Positions 10,056 through 22,020 of a DNA stretch of 64,000 nt are shown piece by piece. The stretch lies in contig CM061231.1 of NCBI GenBank assembly GCA_030844895.1, forward strand, positions 32,001,149-32,065,148. The letters are read 5' to 3'. Below the pieces are notes generated by a model, which was not told the origin of the DNA, did not search any database, and was given only the letters and a program-made list of their open reading frames with translations. Both the position numbers and the translations under genes were made by a program. The stretch's first letter is position 1; every line of letters starts with the position of its first letter. This stretch comes from Ambrosia x helenae. Lineage: Eukaryota > Streptophyta > Magnoliopsida > Asterales > Asteraceae.

Positions 10056-10127
10056 AATTAAACTAATCAATTAAATAATAAATTTAATACTAAGTTGCTC
10101 AAGAGTAGCCGTTTTCACATCAAAGAT

Positions 10128-10188
10128 TTATTCAATGCATGTTAATGTCTCTGTTTCTATTTTCTACACCTAACACTATTTGTCATAT
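10128..10188 (+). repeat. Tandem locus unit 2, left part (split by LINE-1)
   Basis: Continuation of the tandem locus. The segment before it (10066-10127) contains aataaatttaatactaag and ttgctcaagagtagcc, which recur at 49361-49400. The unit breaks at the LINE-1 target duplication and resumes at 15739. Confidence 0.7.
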
Positions 10189-10266
10189 ACTTGTTTTGGG
10201 TCAAAAGGTCAAGGACTAACCCTAATCTCTCCGAGAAAAAGCGGAGGCGATTCCGAAGAAACAGGA

Positions 10267-12050
10267 ATGGCGGCGAAAAGGATTTCGTTTCTACGATCAA
10301 TATGGCAGCAAGAGAGAAGTACAAGATCGACGAATGGTACGATGCTAATTCAAGGAAAGGAAATCGAAGGGTATCAAGGGGAAGCTTCAAAAAAGAAAGA
10401 CGTACAGGTGACGAAGTATTTTGTTTCAAACCTACCAGGAGGATGTGCATCTAGAGATCTGGTTGACGTGATGAAAGGATTTGGGGTTATTCAGAATACT
10501 TATATAGCCAGGAAATACGACAAACTCGGTAAGCGTTTTGGTTTTGTTTCGTTTGAGAATGTTGGTGATCCGGTTGCGTTAGAGAATGACATGAGGGACG
10601 TATAGATTGGGTCGTATAAGCTTTTCATTGCATTGGCTCGATTCGTGGATGGGGAAAAGGTCAAATGGGGAGGGGGTAAAAGGTGGTCTCCTGTGAAAAA
10701 CAATGGCAAAGAGGAAACAGTTCGTGTGGATGTTGACATGGGAAGGGTTGAGGAGATCTCGAATGGTGGAGGGGATGTTAGGTCTTTCAGGGACACTTTG
10801 CTAAATGTGGATCCGGTAGGTCTAAAGAAGCCGAAGGAATTGACGGTTGATCCGAATTTTAAGGGAGGTTTGCTATGGTCTGGTTGTGGGGCTGTGGGTC
10901 GAGTTTCTAATTATGAGAAGATGTCCAAGTTGAGAGTGTGGTTGGACTTGATCGGTCAAGCTAAGGTGGGTTTACGTTACATTGGTGGTTTATGGATCAT
11001 GTTGTTTTTTGAGTCTGTGGTTTGCATGGATGAGTTTGTAAGTAAGAAAGGGGTATGGGAAGTTTGTTTTGATTGTTTGGAGAAGTGGGAGGGTCAAATA
11101 ATTACTACGAAACATTTGGCTTGGTTAAAAATATATGGTTTACCTTTGTGCCTTTACGATAGAGTGATTGTGGAGAACATTGGAGGGAAGTTTGGTAAGG
11201 TGGTTCATTCGGATGATATTAGTGACTCTGAGACGGATCTCTCGTATGTGATGGTGGGGGAGTTGTGTGAGTCGAGTCAAAGAGTTAATGAAACAATGAA
11301 GGTGTTGTGGAAGGATAAAGCTTTTCTGTTTTGGTTGAAGAGGAGGTGGGGGATTGGACTCCTGAGTGTGTGGACGATTATTCATTGGAGTTGAATGAGA
11401 CACGAGACGTGGAAGATGGCGCTAAGTGTATGGAGGAAGATCGGTTCACAGAGGAAGTCGTTGAGGAGTTGGAGGTACGTGGTAATGATGTTGCTGCTGA
11501 GTTCGAAGGGCATGTAGAGCCCGTGGCTTCCGGTAATGGGCAGGGTATAGCTGAAGGGGGTGATAATTGTGAAGTCGTGTTGAAGCAGGACGGGGTTGGC
11601 ATTGGGGGTTTGGTGACGAAAAGTAGTAGAAGGAAGGGTTATCGGAAAAAATCGAGAGCGCAGAAATTTCCTTCGCCTGTGGGACAAGAGAGACCAAAGA
11701 AGAGGGCTCGGGATGGGGAGGATGTTTTTGATATAGATAGATTTATCTTTGCAGTTAATGGGGAGGAAGCAAGGAGAGTCCATGGGGTAGAGGTACAAGA
11801 AGACGAAGGAGTGTTTTTAACTCCTGACCTTAACAGAGATGGTAGAGAAGTGTTGACGGATGTGAAATCTGATTCGATTAATGTTGTGGAAGAAGAAGTG
11901 AACGAGACTATCCGGTTGGGACAAAAGCTTGGTGTGGAGGAATTTCACAATTATGCCGATGCTATAGAAAAGGAAATTCATGAAGAAGGTTTTCAATCCG
12001 TGATCAATGAATACGTTGTCATGGAATGTTCGAGAACTAGGTTCGGATAA
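10267..12050 (+). pseudogene. LINE-1 ORF1: RRM and DUF4283-like RNA-binding protein, broken
   Basis: The frame starts MAAKRISFLRSIWQ and soon enters an RRM with RNP2-like YFVSNLP and RNP1-like RFGFVSF (10417-10560). The RRM is usual at the N-terminus of plant L1 ORF1, where it coats the element RNA. A DUF4283-like part follows (HLAWLKIYGLPLCLYDRVI). The rest is an acidic and then basic linker (KSSRRKGYRKKSRAQK). Lesions: TAG at 10603-10605 after MRDV, and a frameshift near 11335, where GKAFLFW must pass to VEEEVGDW in another frame. The end overlaps the start of ORF2 by 44 bp. In LINE-2 the corresponding junction is a 4-bp ATGA overlap, which is probably the ancestral arrangement. Confidence 0.8.
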
Positions 12051-15000
12051 TAAAAGTACGTGGTGCAGAAAACTAAAGGTGGCGAATGAAATAGGTTTTA
12101 TTATGTTACAAGAAACGCAATTCGAGTCATTGGATAATGTTAATGTGAGTCAGTTCTGGGGCTCGGATGATTTCGAGTTTGATCATGTTGATGCTACGGG
12201 CCGTTCTGGAGGTTTGATTTCTCTTTGGAACCCGAAGATTTTTGTAAAAGAATCGGTTTTCAAAGATAGGAATTTGTTAATGGTTATGGGTTATTTAAAG
12301 AGATATGGTAGAAAGATCTCTTGTGTTAATGTGTATTGTCCGCAAAGGATCACTGATAAGAGGTTGGTCTGGGAGATGTTAAAGTCTATTATTTTAGAAG
12401 ATGATGGTTTTTGGATCGTGGGGGGCGATTTTAACAGTGTTAGAGACAGTGTGGAAAGAAGAAATACTTATTTTAATGCGTCTGAGACTAGCGAGTTTAA
12501 TGATTTTGTAGAGGACGCGGGGTTGCAAGAATTTCTGTTGAAGGGGCGTAGATTTTCCTATCTTGTGGGAGATAAGATGAGCCGCATTGATAGGTTCTTG
12601 GTTGATTGGTCGTTTTTTTAATGAGTGGCCTAACGCGGAGTATCGGGTTCTTGATAGAGATGGTTCGGATCATTTTCCAATTATGTTAAAGGTGGAGTCA
12701 CGAAACTTTGGGGCTAAACCTTTCAAGTTCTTTAATTCTTGGCTCCAAAGGGATGGTTTCGATGCTTTAGTTAAAGATACGGTTTCTAATTTGGAGTGCT
12801 ATGGTGACCCGGATTTGAAGCTATGGTAAAAATTTAAGATGTTGCGGTCGTCAATAAAAGTTTGGAAAGAAAAGCTGGTTCGCAATGAGCTTGAGGAATC
12901 GGTTTGTTTGGAAAATGAAGTCAGGGAGTTAGAACTTATTTTGGAGGTTCGTGATCTAGATGAAGAAGAAACTTGGATTCTTGAGGAAGCTAGAGTGCGG
13001 CTCAATCAGTTGGCGTATTTTAAGGTTAAAGATTTGAAACAGAAATCTAGGGTGAAGTGGGCGAAAGAGGGGGATGAGAATTCTAGAGTTTTTCATGGTT
13101 CGATTAATACGAGGAGGGTTTCGAATGCAATTATGGGTATGATGGTTGATGGTGATTGGGTTACGAAACCGAAGGAAGTTAAAAAAGAAGTACTTCGTTT
13201 TTTCAGCAGTAAATTTGTGGAAGATATGCCGAGTAGACCGAAGCTGAATTGTTTTGGCTTGAAGAAGCTTAATTCAGATGAGGCGAGTACGTTATGTAGG
13301 CCGTTTTCAGTTGAGGAGATAAAAGAGGCGGTGTTTCAATGTGGTAGTGATAAAGCTCCGGGCCCTGACGGTTTTAATTTTTGTTTTATTAAGAGATATT
13401 GGGAGTTATTTTCCTCGGATTTCATTGACATTTTGCAGCAATTTGAGGATTCCGGTAAAATTAATCGTGGCGTGGCATCCTCTTTTATCACTTTAGTCCC
13501 GAAAGTTAAGGACCCAGTGAGTCTTGCCGAGTACCGTCCGATAAATTTGATAGGTGTGGTAAGTAAAGTTATATCAAAGGTGTTGGCTAACAGATTGAAA
13601 ATGGTGATGGATAGTGTTATAAATGAGACCCAGTCGGCTTTCGTGGCGGGTAGATACATATTGGATAGTCCGTTGGTAACTAGTGAGGTGTTATCTTAGT
13701 CAAAAAGGTGTGGGAATAAACTATTCATGTTCAAGATCGATTTTGAGAAAGCTTATGATAATGTAAAATGGGCGTTTTTGATCTCGGTAATGCGACAGAT
13801 GAATTTCTCGGAGAAATGGTGTATGTGGATAGAAGGCATTCTTAGTTCTGCTCGATCTTCGGTTTTGGTTAATGGGTCACCGACTTTTGAGTTCATTTGT
13901 CAGAAGGGTATTCGCCAAGGTGATCCCATTTCGCCTTTTCTGTTTATTATGATAATGGAAGCTCTATCGGGTATTATAAAGAAGGCATGTACAGACGAGC
14001 TGTTTAGGGGGTGGTGCTACCTAATGAGGGCCCGATTATTTCCCAATTATTATACGCTGACGACGCTATGGTCATGGGTGAATGGTCGGATAATAATTTT
14101 GTTTGTCTGAGACGGATGTTACGTATTTTTTTCTTGTGTTCGGGTCTTAAGATTAACATTAATAAATTCACTTTGTTTGGGGTGGGAGTTGATAATGAAG
14201 ATGTGGACAATGTGGCTAGTCGGTTGGGTTGTAAATCGGGTTGTACTCCTTTCACGTACCTTGGAATTCAGGTGGGTGCAAATATGACGAGGATTAATAA
14301 TTGGGAGCCAGTAATTAAAGTCTTCAAATCAAGATTAACAAGGTGGAAATCGAAGACTCTGTCGATAGGTGGGAGATTGACGTTAATAAAATCAGTGTTA
14401 CAAGCCTAGCCTTCATATTACTTCTCGCTTTTCAAGGCTCCGGTGGGGGTTGTTAATAAGTTGGAGAGTATGATCAGGAAGTTTTTGTGGGGGGGGGGGG
14501 GATGTGGATACAAATAAAGTTCACTGGGTGGGTTGGGATATTGTTACAAAACCGGTTAAGTATGGTGGTTTAGGTATTCGTAAACTTGAAGTTAGCAGTA
14601 ATGCGTTTCTAGTCAAATGATTGTGAAGGTACAGGCAAGAGAGTGATTCGTTATGGCGTAGGGTGATTGACTCTATTCATGGTTCGAACCGTGTATGGGA
14701 AGTGTATCTGCATCGTTCGATTTATGCTGGTACTTGGACGAAGTTGGTAAAGAATGGGTTTCGGGTTCGGGTGGGAGATGATAGTAGCGTGAATTTGATT
14801 CGTGCCCGGCTTGGTAACGGTATTGTTATCAGGTTTTGGACCGACCCGTAGGTGGACAGGAAGCCGCTAAAAAATCTTTTTTCGGAGTTGTATCGTTTAG
14901 AAGTAGAAAAAGGGTGCAAGGTTGCGGATAGATTGAATGGGGAAGATGGGATACATCGGGTTCAATGGAGCTGGCGGAGAAATTTGTTAGACGGTATTGA

Positions 15001-15661
15001 AGCTCAACAGATGCAGGATTGTACTCGGCTCATTGACGGACAGGTGTTGGAAGTGGTAGCTGATCGTTGGTATTGGGATAATGGGCCGGATGCTGGTTTT
15101 TCGGTACATGAAGTGAAAAAGTGGATAGACAGCGGCACCCCTAATACAAGTAACGTGGTTTTTCCGTGGTGTAAATGGATTCCAATTAAATGTAATGTGT
15201 TCATGTGGAGAATGTTGATGGATCGAATTCCAACCAAACAGGCGTTAGCAAGGCGAAATATAAATTGTGGAGACGGTTTATGCACATTTTGTGAAGAGCA
15301 AATGGAGAGTGTGGATCATGTGTTTACGGCATGCTTGGTGGCCAACGGTGTTTGGAGTGGCATAGCCAGATGGGTCAATCTTCCGATGTTTTACTTCTTC
15401 TCGGTTGGTGATATTATGCAAGCTCACTCGTTTGATTCATGGTCTGCGATTAAGAGATTGGCTTTTCAAGGTATTTTGATAGTTACGTGTTGGCGTATAT
15501 GGAAGACTAGGAATGAAAGGATCTTCAGACAAGAAAGGAGGAATGTTGCGGAGATTGTCGCGGATATCAAGGCTTTGGGTTTTATTTGGTTTTCTAATAG
15601 ATGTAAAAAGGGTACGGTGGGTTGGAAGGATTGGCAAAAATTTCATATTGATGTAATGTAA
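12007..15661 (+). pseudogene. LINE-1 ORF2: endonuclease, reverse transcriptase, zf-RVT, broken
   Basis: Starts MNTLSWNVRELGS, an APE-type endonuclease, with LQETQ and GGDFNSVRD (12007-12620). The reverse transcriptase follows: KAPGPDGFNF, the palm motif LLYADDAMVMGEW (14041-14079) with the catalytic YADD intact, and a thumb. The C-terminal zf-RVT domain has CTFCEEQMESVDHVFTAC (14852-15661). Lesions seen: a frameshift at a T7 run (12612-12618), TAA at 12827, TAG at 13697, a frameshift near 14010, TAG at 14407, a run of 13 G (14489-14501), TGA near 14618 and TAG at 14849. Known L1 ORF2 nicks the target and copies the RNA there. This copy is dead. Confidence 0.85.
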
Positions 15662-15738
15662 CTTTGGTGTGGGATCTCCGCCTTGGAGATTCTTCGTTTT
15701 GTGTTGGTTGCGTGTTTAATAAAATTTGCCTTAAAAAA

Positions 15739-15865
15739 AACACTATTTGTCATATGCCCTTTACTATTGATGGTATCATTAATATTACTACTAGAGGTTT
15801 AATTCGTAAATAGTTATAATCTTATTTCACAACAAGGATATACATCACGTTAACAATTAATCTTT
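15739..15865 (+). repeat. Tandem locus unit 2, right part
   Basis: Resumes the unit interrupted by LINE-1: tttactattgatggtatcat, then ttataatcttatttcacaac, ggatatacatcac and gttaacaattaatc. It ends at the approximate 5' boundary of LINE-2. Confidence 0.7.
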
Positions 15866-15888
15866 TTTTATTTCATTCATTGGTTTAG

Positions 15889-17844
15889 ATGGGAAGCCAC
15901 CGGAATCCTATTCCGGACAAGCTACAAGGTCGAATAATGAAGTTCTTTGTCTCAAATCTGCCGGATAAATGCAGCGGGAATGATCTTGTGGATTTTACAC
16001 GTTCTTTGGGGGTGATTTTTGATCTATATATTGCTCGCAAGAGGGATAAGTTTGGTAATAGGTTTGGTTTAGTATCGTTTGTGGACGTCAAGGATTCTGA
16101 TGAGATGGCTAAGAAATTAAGTGCAGTAAAGATGGGAGACTGTACGTTGAAAGCGAATGTTGCTAGATTTATGTTTGAAGAAGGTGAGATTGGACCACCA
16201 CCTAAGCAGCCCAATAATCAACGGAAGTATGAAAAAAAGCCGGAGGGGGTGGTCTAGGTACGGGAAGCGGATCCAAGCAATATACTCAAGGAGGAACGTC
16301 TTTCCAAGAGACTTTAATGGGTAGGAGTAACACGGTCCGGTATGAACGGTTGGTTCAGATTGATGATGGGTTGTCGGCGTATCAGAAGACGCATGGTAAG
16401 GCTCTGGTCATGCGAATGCCGGACCTTGACGCATTGAAAAGCGTTTATATCATTTTGAAGGAGATCGATGCTGGGGAATGCAAAGTTCAATATATAGGAG
16501 GTCTGTCAGTGATGGTGTTGTTTCCGGAAAAGAAGGATGCTGAAAGGGTGATGCTTTCTGCTAAAGAAGTTGTGGGACAGTTATCATCTATTTACATGTG
16601 GGAAGGACAAACGTTTGCATTCGAGAGGTTGGCATGGCTCAAGATTAAGGGTCTGCCAATTAACTTGATGCACCCAACGGTTATTGATAAAGTTGGAGAA
16701 GTTTTTGGAAAAATTATGCATAGGCCGGTTCGTTCGGATGAAGATTTTGACTTGTCATACGATTACCTGGGGGTGTTAGTAGGAGACGGAAAATAGATTA
16801 ATGATGAGGTTACAGTGGCGTGGAGAGGCAGAAGATACATGGTTTGGGTGGATGAGGAGGTAGGGGATTGGGTGCCAGATTTTTACGACCCAAAGACGGA
16901 AGAAAGTTTTAATGAAAAGCAGGAGGGTACGAAGAAAGATGAGAGTAGTAACGAGGTTATGGAAGAGGATATTTGTGAGCAGAGTCAGTTGGCCGATCAG
17001 CTTCAGTCGGATGGGATAGTTCCTGATACTAAGGAGGGCAAGAATTCTTCGGAATTTGGAAAAGACTTGCCGGCCGGTGATGACATGGAAGTCAATATGT
17101 TGAATGCTGACCCGGTAATTATGGAAACTGTCAATAATATTAATGATGGGAGTAATGATTCCCAATCATTACCATTAAAAGATTTGGACGGGAATATGGA
17201 AGGTCGTGATGAGGAGCTGAATTTTGGGAGTAATGATGATCAAAATTCAAAATTGACTGCTAAGAAGGGGGAAAGTATTAATGAGATTAGTGGAAGTCAA
17301 GATGGCAAAAAGTCAAAAGTTAAGAGGTATTTTTCGGTTTCAAAAAATAAAAAGAAGAGGAAATGGGAAAAGGCATAAAAGGTGTGGATTGGGCTTGAAT
17401 AATTCTGGAAGTAGTTTAGATAGGCCTAAAGGTAAAAAGCCTAGAAGAAAATCAAGTGACTTATTTGGGCTTAATGAGATTATAGGTATTGTGGACCCTT
17501 ATTCTAATAACAATGACATGGGCTCAGTTGATGGATGTCTTGGAAATGTTGGGTTGTCTAATGAAGAACCAAAGGAAAAGTCCCCTGTTGCCGAAGGAAA
17601 CTATAATATTATCTGTGAAGAAAGAATTGAAGCTGAAGACATTAATAATCTTAGTGAAGAAAGACCTAAAGATGAAGATAGAATTGAAGCTGCTAAGCCT
17701 TTAATTGTGTTGGAAGGTACTTTGATAGAATAGGTTTCGCATACTGTTACTCTAGGGCGCAAACTGGGTGTTGAACTACATGAATTTCAGGATTTGCTTA
17801 GTGAAACAATTGAAGAAGAAGGGTTACAAATAGGTAAGCTATGA
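15889..17844 (+). pseudogene. LINE-2 ORF1: RRM and DUF4283-like protein, broken
   Basis: MGSHRNPIPDKLQGRIMKFF opens an RRM (FVSNLP, FGLVSFVDV), then a DUF4283-like part (RLAWLKIKGLPINL) and an acidic/basic tail. Lesions: a frameshift between 16257 and 16317, TAG at 16794-16796, a frameshift around 17281-17378 and TAG near 17731. The last codon overlaps the ORF2 start in an ATGA arrangement (17841-17844), the stop-restart geometry known from non-LTR elements. The order and motifs match LINE-1 ORF1, but the two differ enough to be separate subfamilies. Confidence 0.8.
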
Positions 17845-18855
17845 ATTGTCTGAGTCTTAATGTGAGAGGAATGGGGGTTGTTGGTAAAGATAAATGGGTT
17901 AAAAGGGTGAAACATGAGAATGATGTTGCGTTTATGGCATTACAAGAAACTAAAGTTCAAGGGCTGGATAGGAATACGTTGAGTCGATTTTGGGGTGGTG
18001 GGAGTTTTGATTTTCAACTTGTGGATCCCGTGGGTTTGTCAGGAGGATTAGCGTGTTTATGGAATGCTGCCTGTTTTGATAAAGATTCGGTGGTACAAGA
18101 TAGGAATTTTCTCCTTATTAGCGGCCGGTTAAAGGATTATGATTTGAAGGTAAATATTGTAAACGTTTATGGGCCGCAACTTGATGCTCAAAAACGTTTA
18201 CTATGGCAAAAATTGAAGAATTTGATGAGTGTGAAAGATGGTATGTGGATCATGTTTGGCGATTTTAATACAGTTAGAGGTCCGGATGATAGGAAGAACA
18301 CTAGGTTTAATGAGACTAGTGCTAAGGATTTTAACGAATTTATTGACGAAGTGGGTTTGGTGGAATATGTTATGAAAGGTAGAAAATATACGTTTTTGGC
18401 AGGAAAAGGAGGAGGGAATAAACAAAGTAAGATAGACCGTGTTTTGGTTTGTTATGACTTATTCAACAAGTAGTCGGATGCTTGCCTTCGAGCTTTACCT
18501 AGAGGGTTATCGGATCACTGTCCGTTGCTGTTGTCCATGGTAGATAAAAACTATGGTCCGAATCCTTTTTGGTGGTTCAATTCTTGGGGAGGTAAGGCGG
18601 GGTGTGTTGATGTTGTTCGGAAAGGTTTGGCGGATTCTAACGGGATGGGTCCGGCTGATAAGAGGTTGTTTTATAAGCTTAAAGTCCTTAGAGGGAAACT
18701 TCGTGATTGGCGAGACAAGATGAATAAAATAGAAAATGAGGAGCTCGAGTCATGTAAAGCAGACTTGGAGCACCTTGAGCTTTGCATGGAACAGAGGGAT
18801 CTAATGGAAGAAGAAGTATGGGTTTTTGGAGGAATGTAAACTTAAAGTAGCCGAA
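17841..18855 (+). pseudogene. LINE-2 ORF2, 5' part: endonuclease and RT start
   Basis: MNCLSLNVRGMGVVGKDKW begins an APE-type endonuclease with LQETK, MFGDFNTVRG and a C-terminal LSDHCPLLL. TAG at 18471-18473 replaces a likely tryptophan codon, and a single extra base near 18825 shifts the frame just before the LTR insertion. The rest of ORF2 continues at 46622. Confidence 0.8.
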
Positions 18856-19460
18856 TGTGACATCCATCACCTTCATCTTTAATCAATTGTCAAATTTAGT
18901 CCCTAAACTTTTCAACGTTTTCGGATTTATTAAAACGTGAGTTACTTTTAAATCAAAAATTCAAACGCTTATTGAATGTGTGAAATTTTTTTTTTTGTCG
19001 AAACTTACGAAATACAAACTTAATTAGTTATTTAATAAGTTAAGATAAAAAGTTTAAGTTCTAAAAAGTTTGGTTTTGGTTAAAGTTAAAGTTTAGTTAA
19101 CCTTGTTAAGTCTTATAAAGGAAAAAAAAAACTAAACAAGTTTATAATAAAAACTAACCTAAGTTAAGTTAGAGGGGCCAATTGTGTATAAAAATCAAAC
19201 TTCAAAAATTGAATATTTCCCCCCTGTTAATCGTTTCCGGCCACAGACTCGCCGCCGGCGAGATTCCGGCCGATCTCCGGCATGTACCAAACCGAGTTTA
19301 TTACACCATTAATCGATTTTAATGAACTTTGAGCATTTCTCCATCATTACTAAACGTTTTCTAAACTTAAAACGTGAAATAAACGAGCTTTAATCGGGTT
19401 TATTAGCTTGAAACGGTCGGCACTTTTAATCCAATTAAAATCTGTTTTTACCCTAACAAC

Positions 19461-19469
19461 TATATAAAT
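19461..19469 (+). promoter_or_regulatory. TATA box of outer element LTR
   Basis: tatataaat, followed by a pyrimidine-rich leader. The same box is kept in the 3' LTR at 44471-44479. Confidence 0.6.
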
Positions 19470-19799
19470 CGATCCTCCCAATTCATTTCTGCACCTTCAC
19501 ACCTTCTAAACCCACAAAGAACCCAGGGAAATCGAGTCCAGAAAGCTATGAAATACGCTCCAAGAAACCGTTTTTTTTTCGATCGTTTGATTCATTATCG
19601 CAATGTGAGTATTTCTTTTTGATGCCGTTTTGTACTTTGATTAATCCCCTATAAAAGCCCTCTGTTCCTGATCGTGTATCTTGTCAGAATCGGGCTTATT
19701 GTTTTTAAGTTAGGGTTAGGGTTCTTGGTAGGAATTTGGGGAAGAAGATGAATAGCTTGTTATTAGATAAATAAATTTTGTTTTGAATAATATTAACAA

Positions 19800-19880
19800 A
19801 ACCCTTGTAGTAGAGTGGTTTGTGTGTTTGTTGGTTTCACAGAGGACCTGAGTTCGATCTCTGTGACTAGCGAACTGGCC
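19800..19880 (+). mobile_element. tRNA-like SINE inside the outer LTR
   Basis: A-box-like tagtagagtgg (19808-19818) and B-box-like agttcgatctc (19851-19861), 32 bp apart, as in tRNA-derived SINEs. The copy in the 3' LTR (A at 44818-44828, B at 44861-44871, agttcgatccc) matches the B consensus better. Presence in both LTRs means it was acquired before this element inserted. Confidence 0.5.
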
Positions 19881-21555
19881 CTTTTTCCTTTCTATTTCTT
19901 TTTTTTTTCTTCTTTTGCTTTATTTATACATTCTCACACACACACATATATATATACACATACATTAAACTTAGAATATTCATATTAAATTCATTTTTTA
20001 TCCAAAAATTATGAAAATTTAGGTGTAGCTTCTTGAAAATGTTTTATTTTTATAATATTATTGAATTAAAAATTTTTTTAATCATATTTAATTAAAAATT
20101 CATTTTTAATGATTTTAATCTCAAACATTTTGGGAAATTATTTCTAATCATCATGAACTGAAATAAAAATTATTGGTTTAGAAAACATTTATTTTTATTG
20201 ATTTTCCTATTTTAAATCATTTAAACATGATTTAATTTCATTAAATCAGTTTTAAATTTAAATAGGCTTATAAAAATTATGGGAAAATTATTTTCATTGA
20301 TTTACATTAGAAAGTATTCATTTTCTATAAAAAAAAATAATATTTTTGGATCATGTCTTTTATTTTTAGTCTTATTTACGTTTAAATGGATATAATTAAA
20401 CATTTATCTATTTATACTATTTAAACATCTATTTTATAAATATTTTTCTCATAAAATAGAAATATTCTTATGTTGAAAAGTCTTAGTTATTATTTATTGG
20501 ATCATTGCGTAACTCATAATCATTTATTTATACATATATAATTACTGTATTTATTTACGATAATTAGTTAAAATAATTAACTAAATTATTTTGGCTAAAT
20601 TATTCAAACATATTTTATTTAAATATTCAATTGGTAATAATTAAATTACCTAAACCATATTTACAAACTTTGATATATTATTTTTGACATTCCACTTTTA
20701 CATTAATGCGATTTATCATTAAACTCTAATTCCCCAAATCGACTTAGCAAACCCTAATGCCTTAGACCCTAGATACTTTAGACGCTTAGACATTTCCTTA
20801 TTAGCATTCTTACACATTATAGGTTGAATTCCTCGGAATTCCCATTACTTAGCTCACGACCGCTTAAGTGGATTTTGATCGCTTTCGCAAACTGTGAGTA
20901 TATTTTTCCCCTTTTTACTGTTTTACTATTCTGGGGTGACTCATGTACTTACTATCAAGTTTCTATATCTTTTACTAAATGCAATTCTCATGTGTGTTTG
21001 CTTTATGTTAATTGGTGTGTCTATGACTTGTCAAAATCATTAACCGTTCTGCGGCCTAGCATTTCAATGAATAGTACTATGGTATACCCCCTTGAGACTC
21101 TGCTGAGAGAATCTTGGTCATTGTCTTGTTAATTCATTATTCATTTGGTTAGTCATGTGTTAGTCATTATTCATAGGCTTGGTTTTGAACGGATATTACT
21201 TATTACATAATTGCAAATGGTACCGCACATGAATTGCTAAACATTTTTCTACTATATGTAATCAAACAGGGTATGCTCACCAATACATTTTTGTATTGAC
21301 ATATACTATTTTCGTACATGTTTCAGGTTATTTATGAGATGACTTTTAAGCTTTTGGAATTTTTACTTAGATTTTGGATTCAATGTATTTCAGTTTTAGT
21401 TGCCACTTTAGAATTATTGTATCTTGTATTTTTCTTTCAATGTAATAAACTACTTAATCAATTATCAAAATTTACACTTTTAGTCCATGAGCTATTGAAT
21501 AATCGTCACTACGTGACACCTCGATGTTTCCGCCATCGGTTGGGGTGTTACAGAT

Positions 21556-21567
21556 TGGTATCAGAGC
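21556..21567 (+). promoter_or_regulatory. Primer binding site (iMet tRNA), outer element
   Basis: tggtatcagagc begins 3 bp after the LTR end. It is complementary to the 3' end of initiator methionine tRNA, the usual plant retrotransposon primer. Confidence 0.85.
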
Positions 21568-21765
21568 CATGGTTATAGGGAATTAGGTTATTAGAATGCC
21601 TTTTAGCCTAGACTATAACTAAGCTTACTTTTATGAGTCCTCTCGTATATATTTCTTTTTATCTGTATATTTTCTTTCAAGATATTTTCGCTATGATTCT
21701 TTCTCATTTTTCTTTTGGTATTTTGCTTGGAGTAGAAGACATTCGTATTTCACAAACGAAACGAT

Positions 21766-22008
21766 ATCACCAAGTTAGGAGTGACATCCATACCTTGGTG
21801 ATTAGTTTCACTCCTCTATATGTTATTTATCTTTGGAATATATCTTTGAGATAGGCTTGACATCCACACCTCAAAGAGTATTTCCTTCAAAAAGAAACTT
21901 AACCACTAAGCTGAGAGTGATGTCCTTAACTTAGTGATTGGTTTCATTCCACAATAGTTTTCAATTTTGAAATACATTTTTGAGTTAGGAGTGAAATCCA
22001 TATCTCAA
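21766..22008 (+). ncRNA. Array of four covarying stem-loops in the outer element leader
   Basis: Four hairpins: 21766-21802 (stem atcaccaag/cttggtgat), 21843-21877 (tctttgag/ctcaaaga), 21904-21936 (cactaag/cttagtg) and 21980-22008 (ttgag/ctcaa). Each loop is exactly 19 nt and the loops are related (ttaggagtgacatccatac and variants). The stem sequences differ but stay paired. The array lies about 200 nt after the primer site, where retroelement packaging or dimerisation signals usually sit. The function is inferred; only the structure is seen. Confidence 0.6.
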
Positions 22009-22020
22009 GGATTTATCTTT

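Larger units (their letters stand above)
10189..15738 (+). mobile_element. LINE-1: full-length L1-type LINE, inactive
   Basis: A 17-bp duplication, aacactatttgtcatat, lies at 10172-10188 and 15739-15755. The 5.55-kb body has ORF1 (RRM plus DUF4283-like), ORF2 (endonuclease, reverse transcriptase, zf-RVT), a short 3' UTR and an A tail. The element appears complete at its 5' end because ORF1 and a short leader are present. Both ORFs are broken several times, so it cannot move by itself. It was inserted into unit 2 of the tandem locus. Confidence 0.9.
15866..18855 (+). mobile_element. LINE-2, 5' part (interrupted by an LTR element)
   Basis: An L1-type LINE with ORF1, endonuclease and the start of the reverse transcriptase. 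The sequence stops at 18855 and resumes at 46617: the coding sense continues from ...KLKVAE across the LTR insertion into IMEARHKDLQQ. The exact 5' boundary and target duplication are not clear; the leader is only about 20-25 bp before the first ATG at 15889. The 3' part is listed separately. Confidence 0.85.
18856..21552 (+). repeat. Outer element 5' LTR (2697 bp)
   Basis: TGTGACATCC...GGGTGTTACA. A TATA box, tatataaat, lies at 19461-19469, so U3 is about 0.6 kb. A tRNA-like SINE with A and B boxes lies at about 19800-19880, followed by a T-rich tract and a CA/TA microsatellite. Its partner is split: 33202-33398 and 44064-46616. Confidence 0.85.

Noticed and set aside
15846..15870. Exact target duplication for LINE-2
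   Set aside because: The flanks (…ttaacaattaatc and gaaatcagttaaat…) share only four or five bases, so I do not claim one.
19808..19861. A functional tRNA gene
   Set aside because: A and B boxes are present but no cloverleaf can be drawn with a proper acceptor stem, and the copy sits in an LTR; SINE-like origin is more likely.
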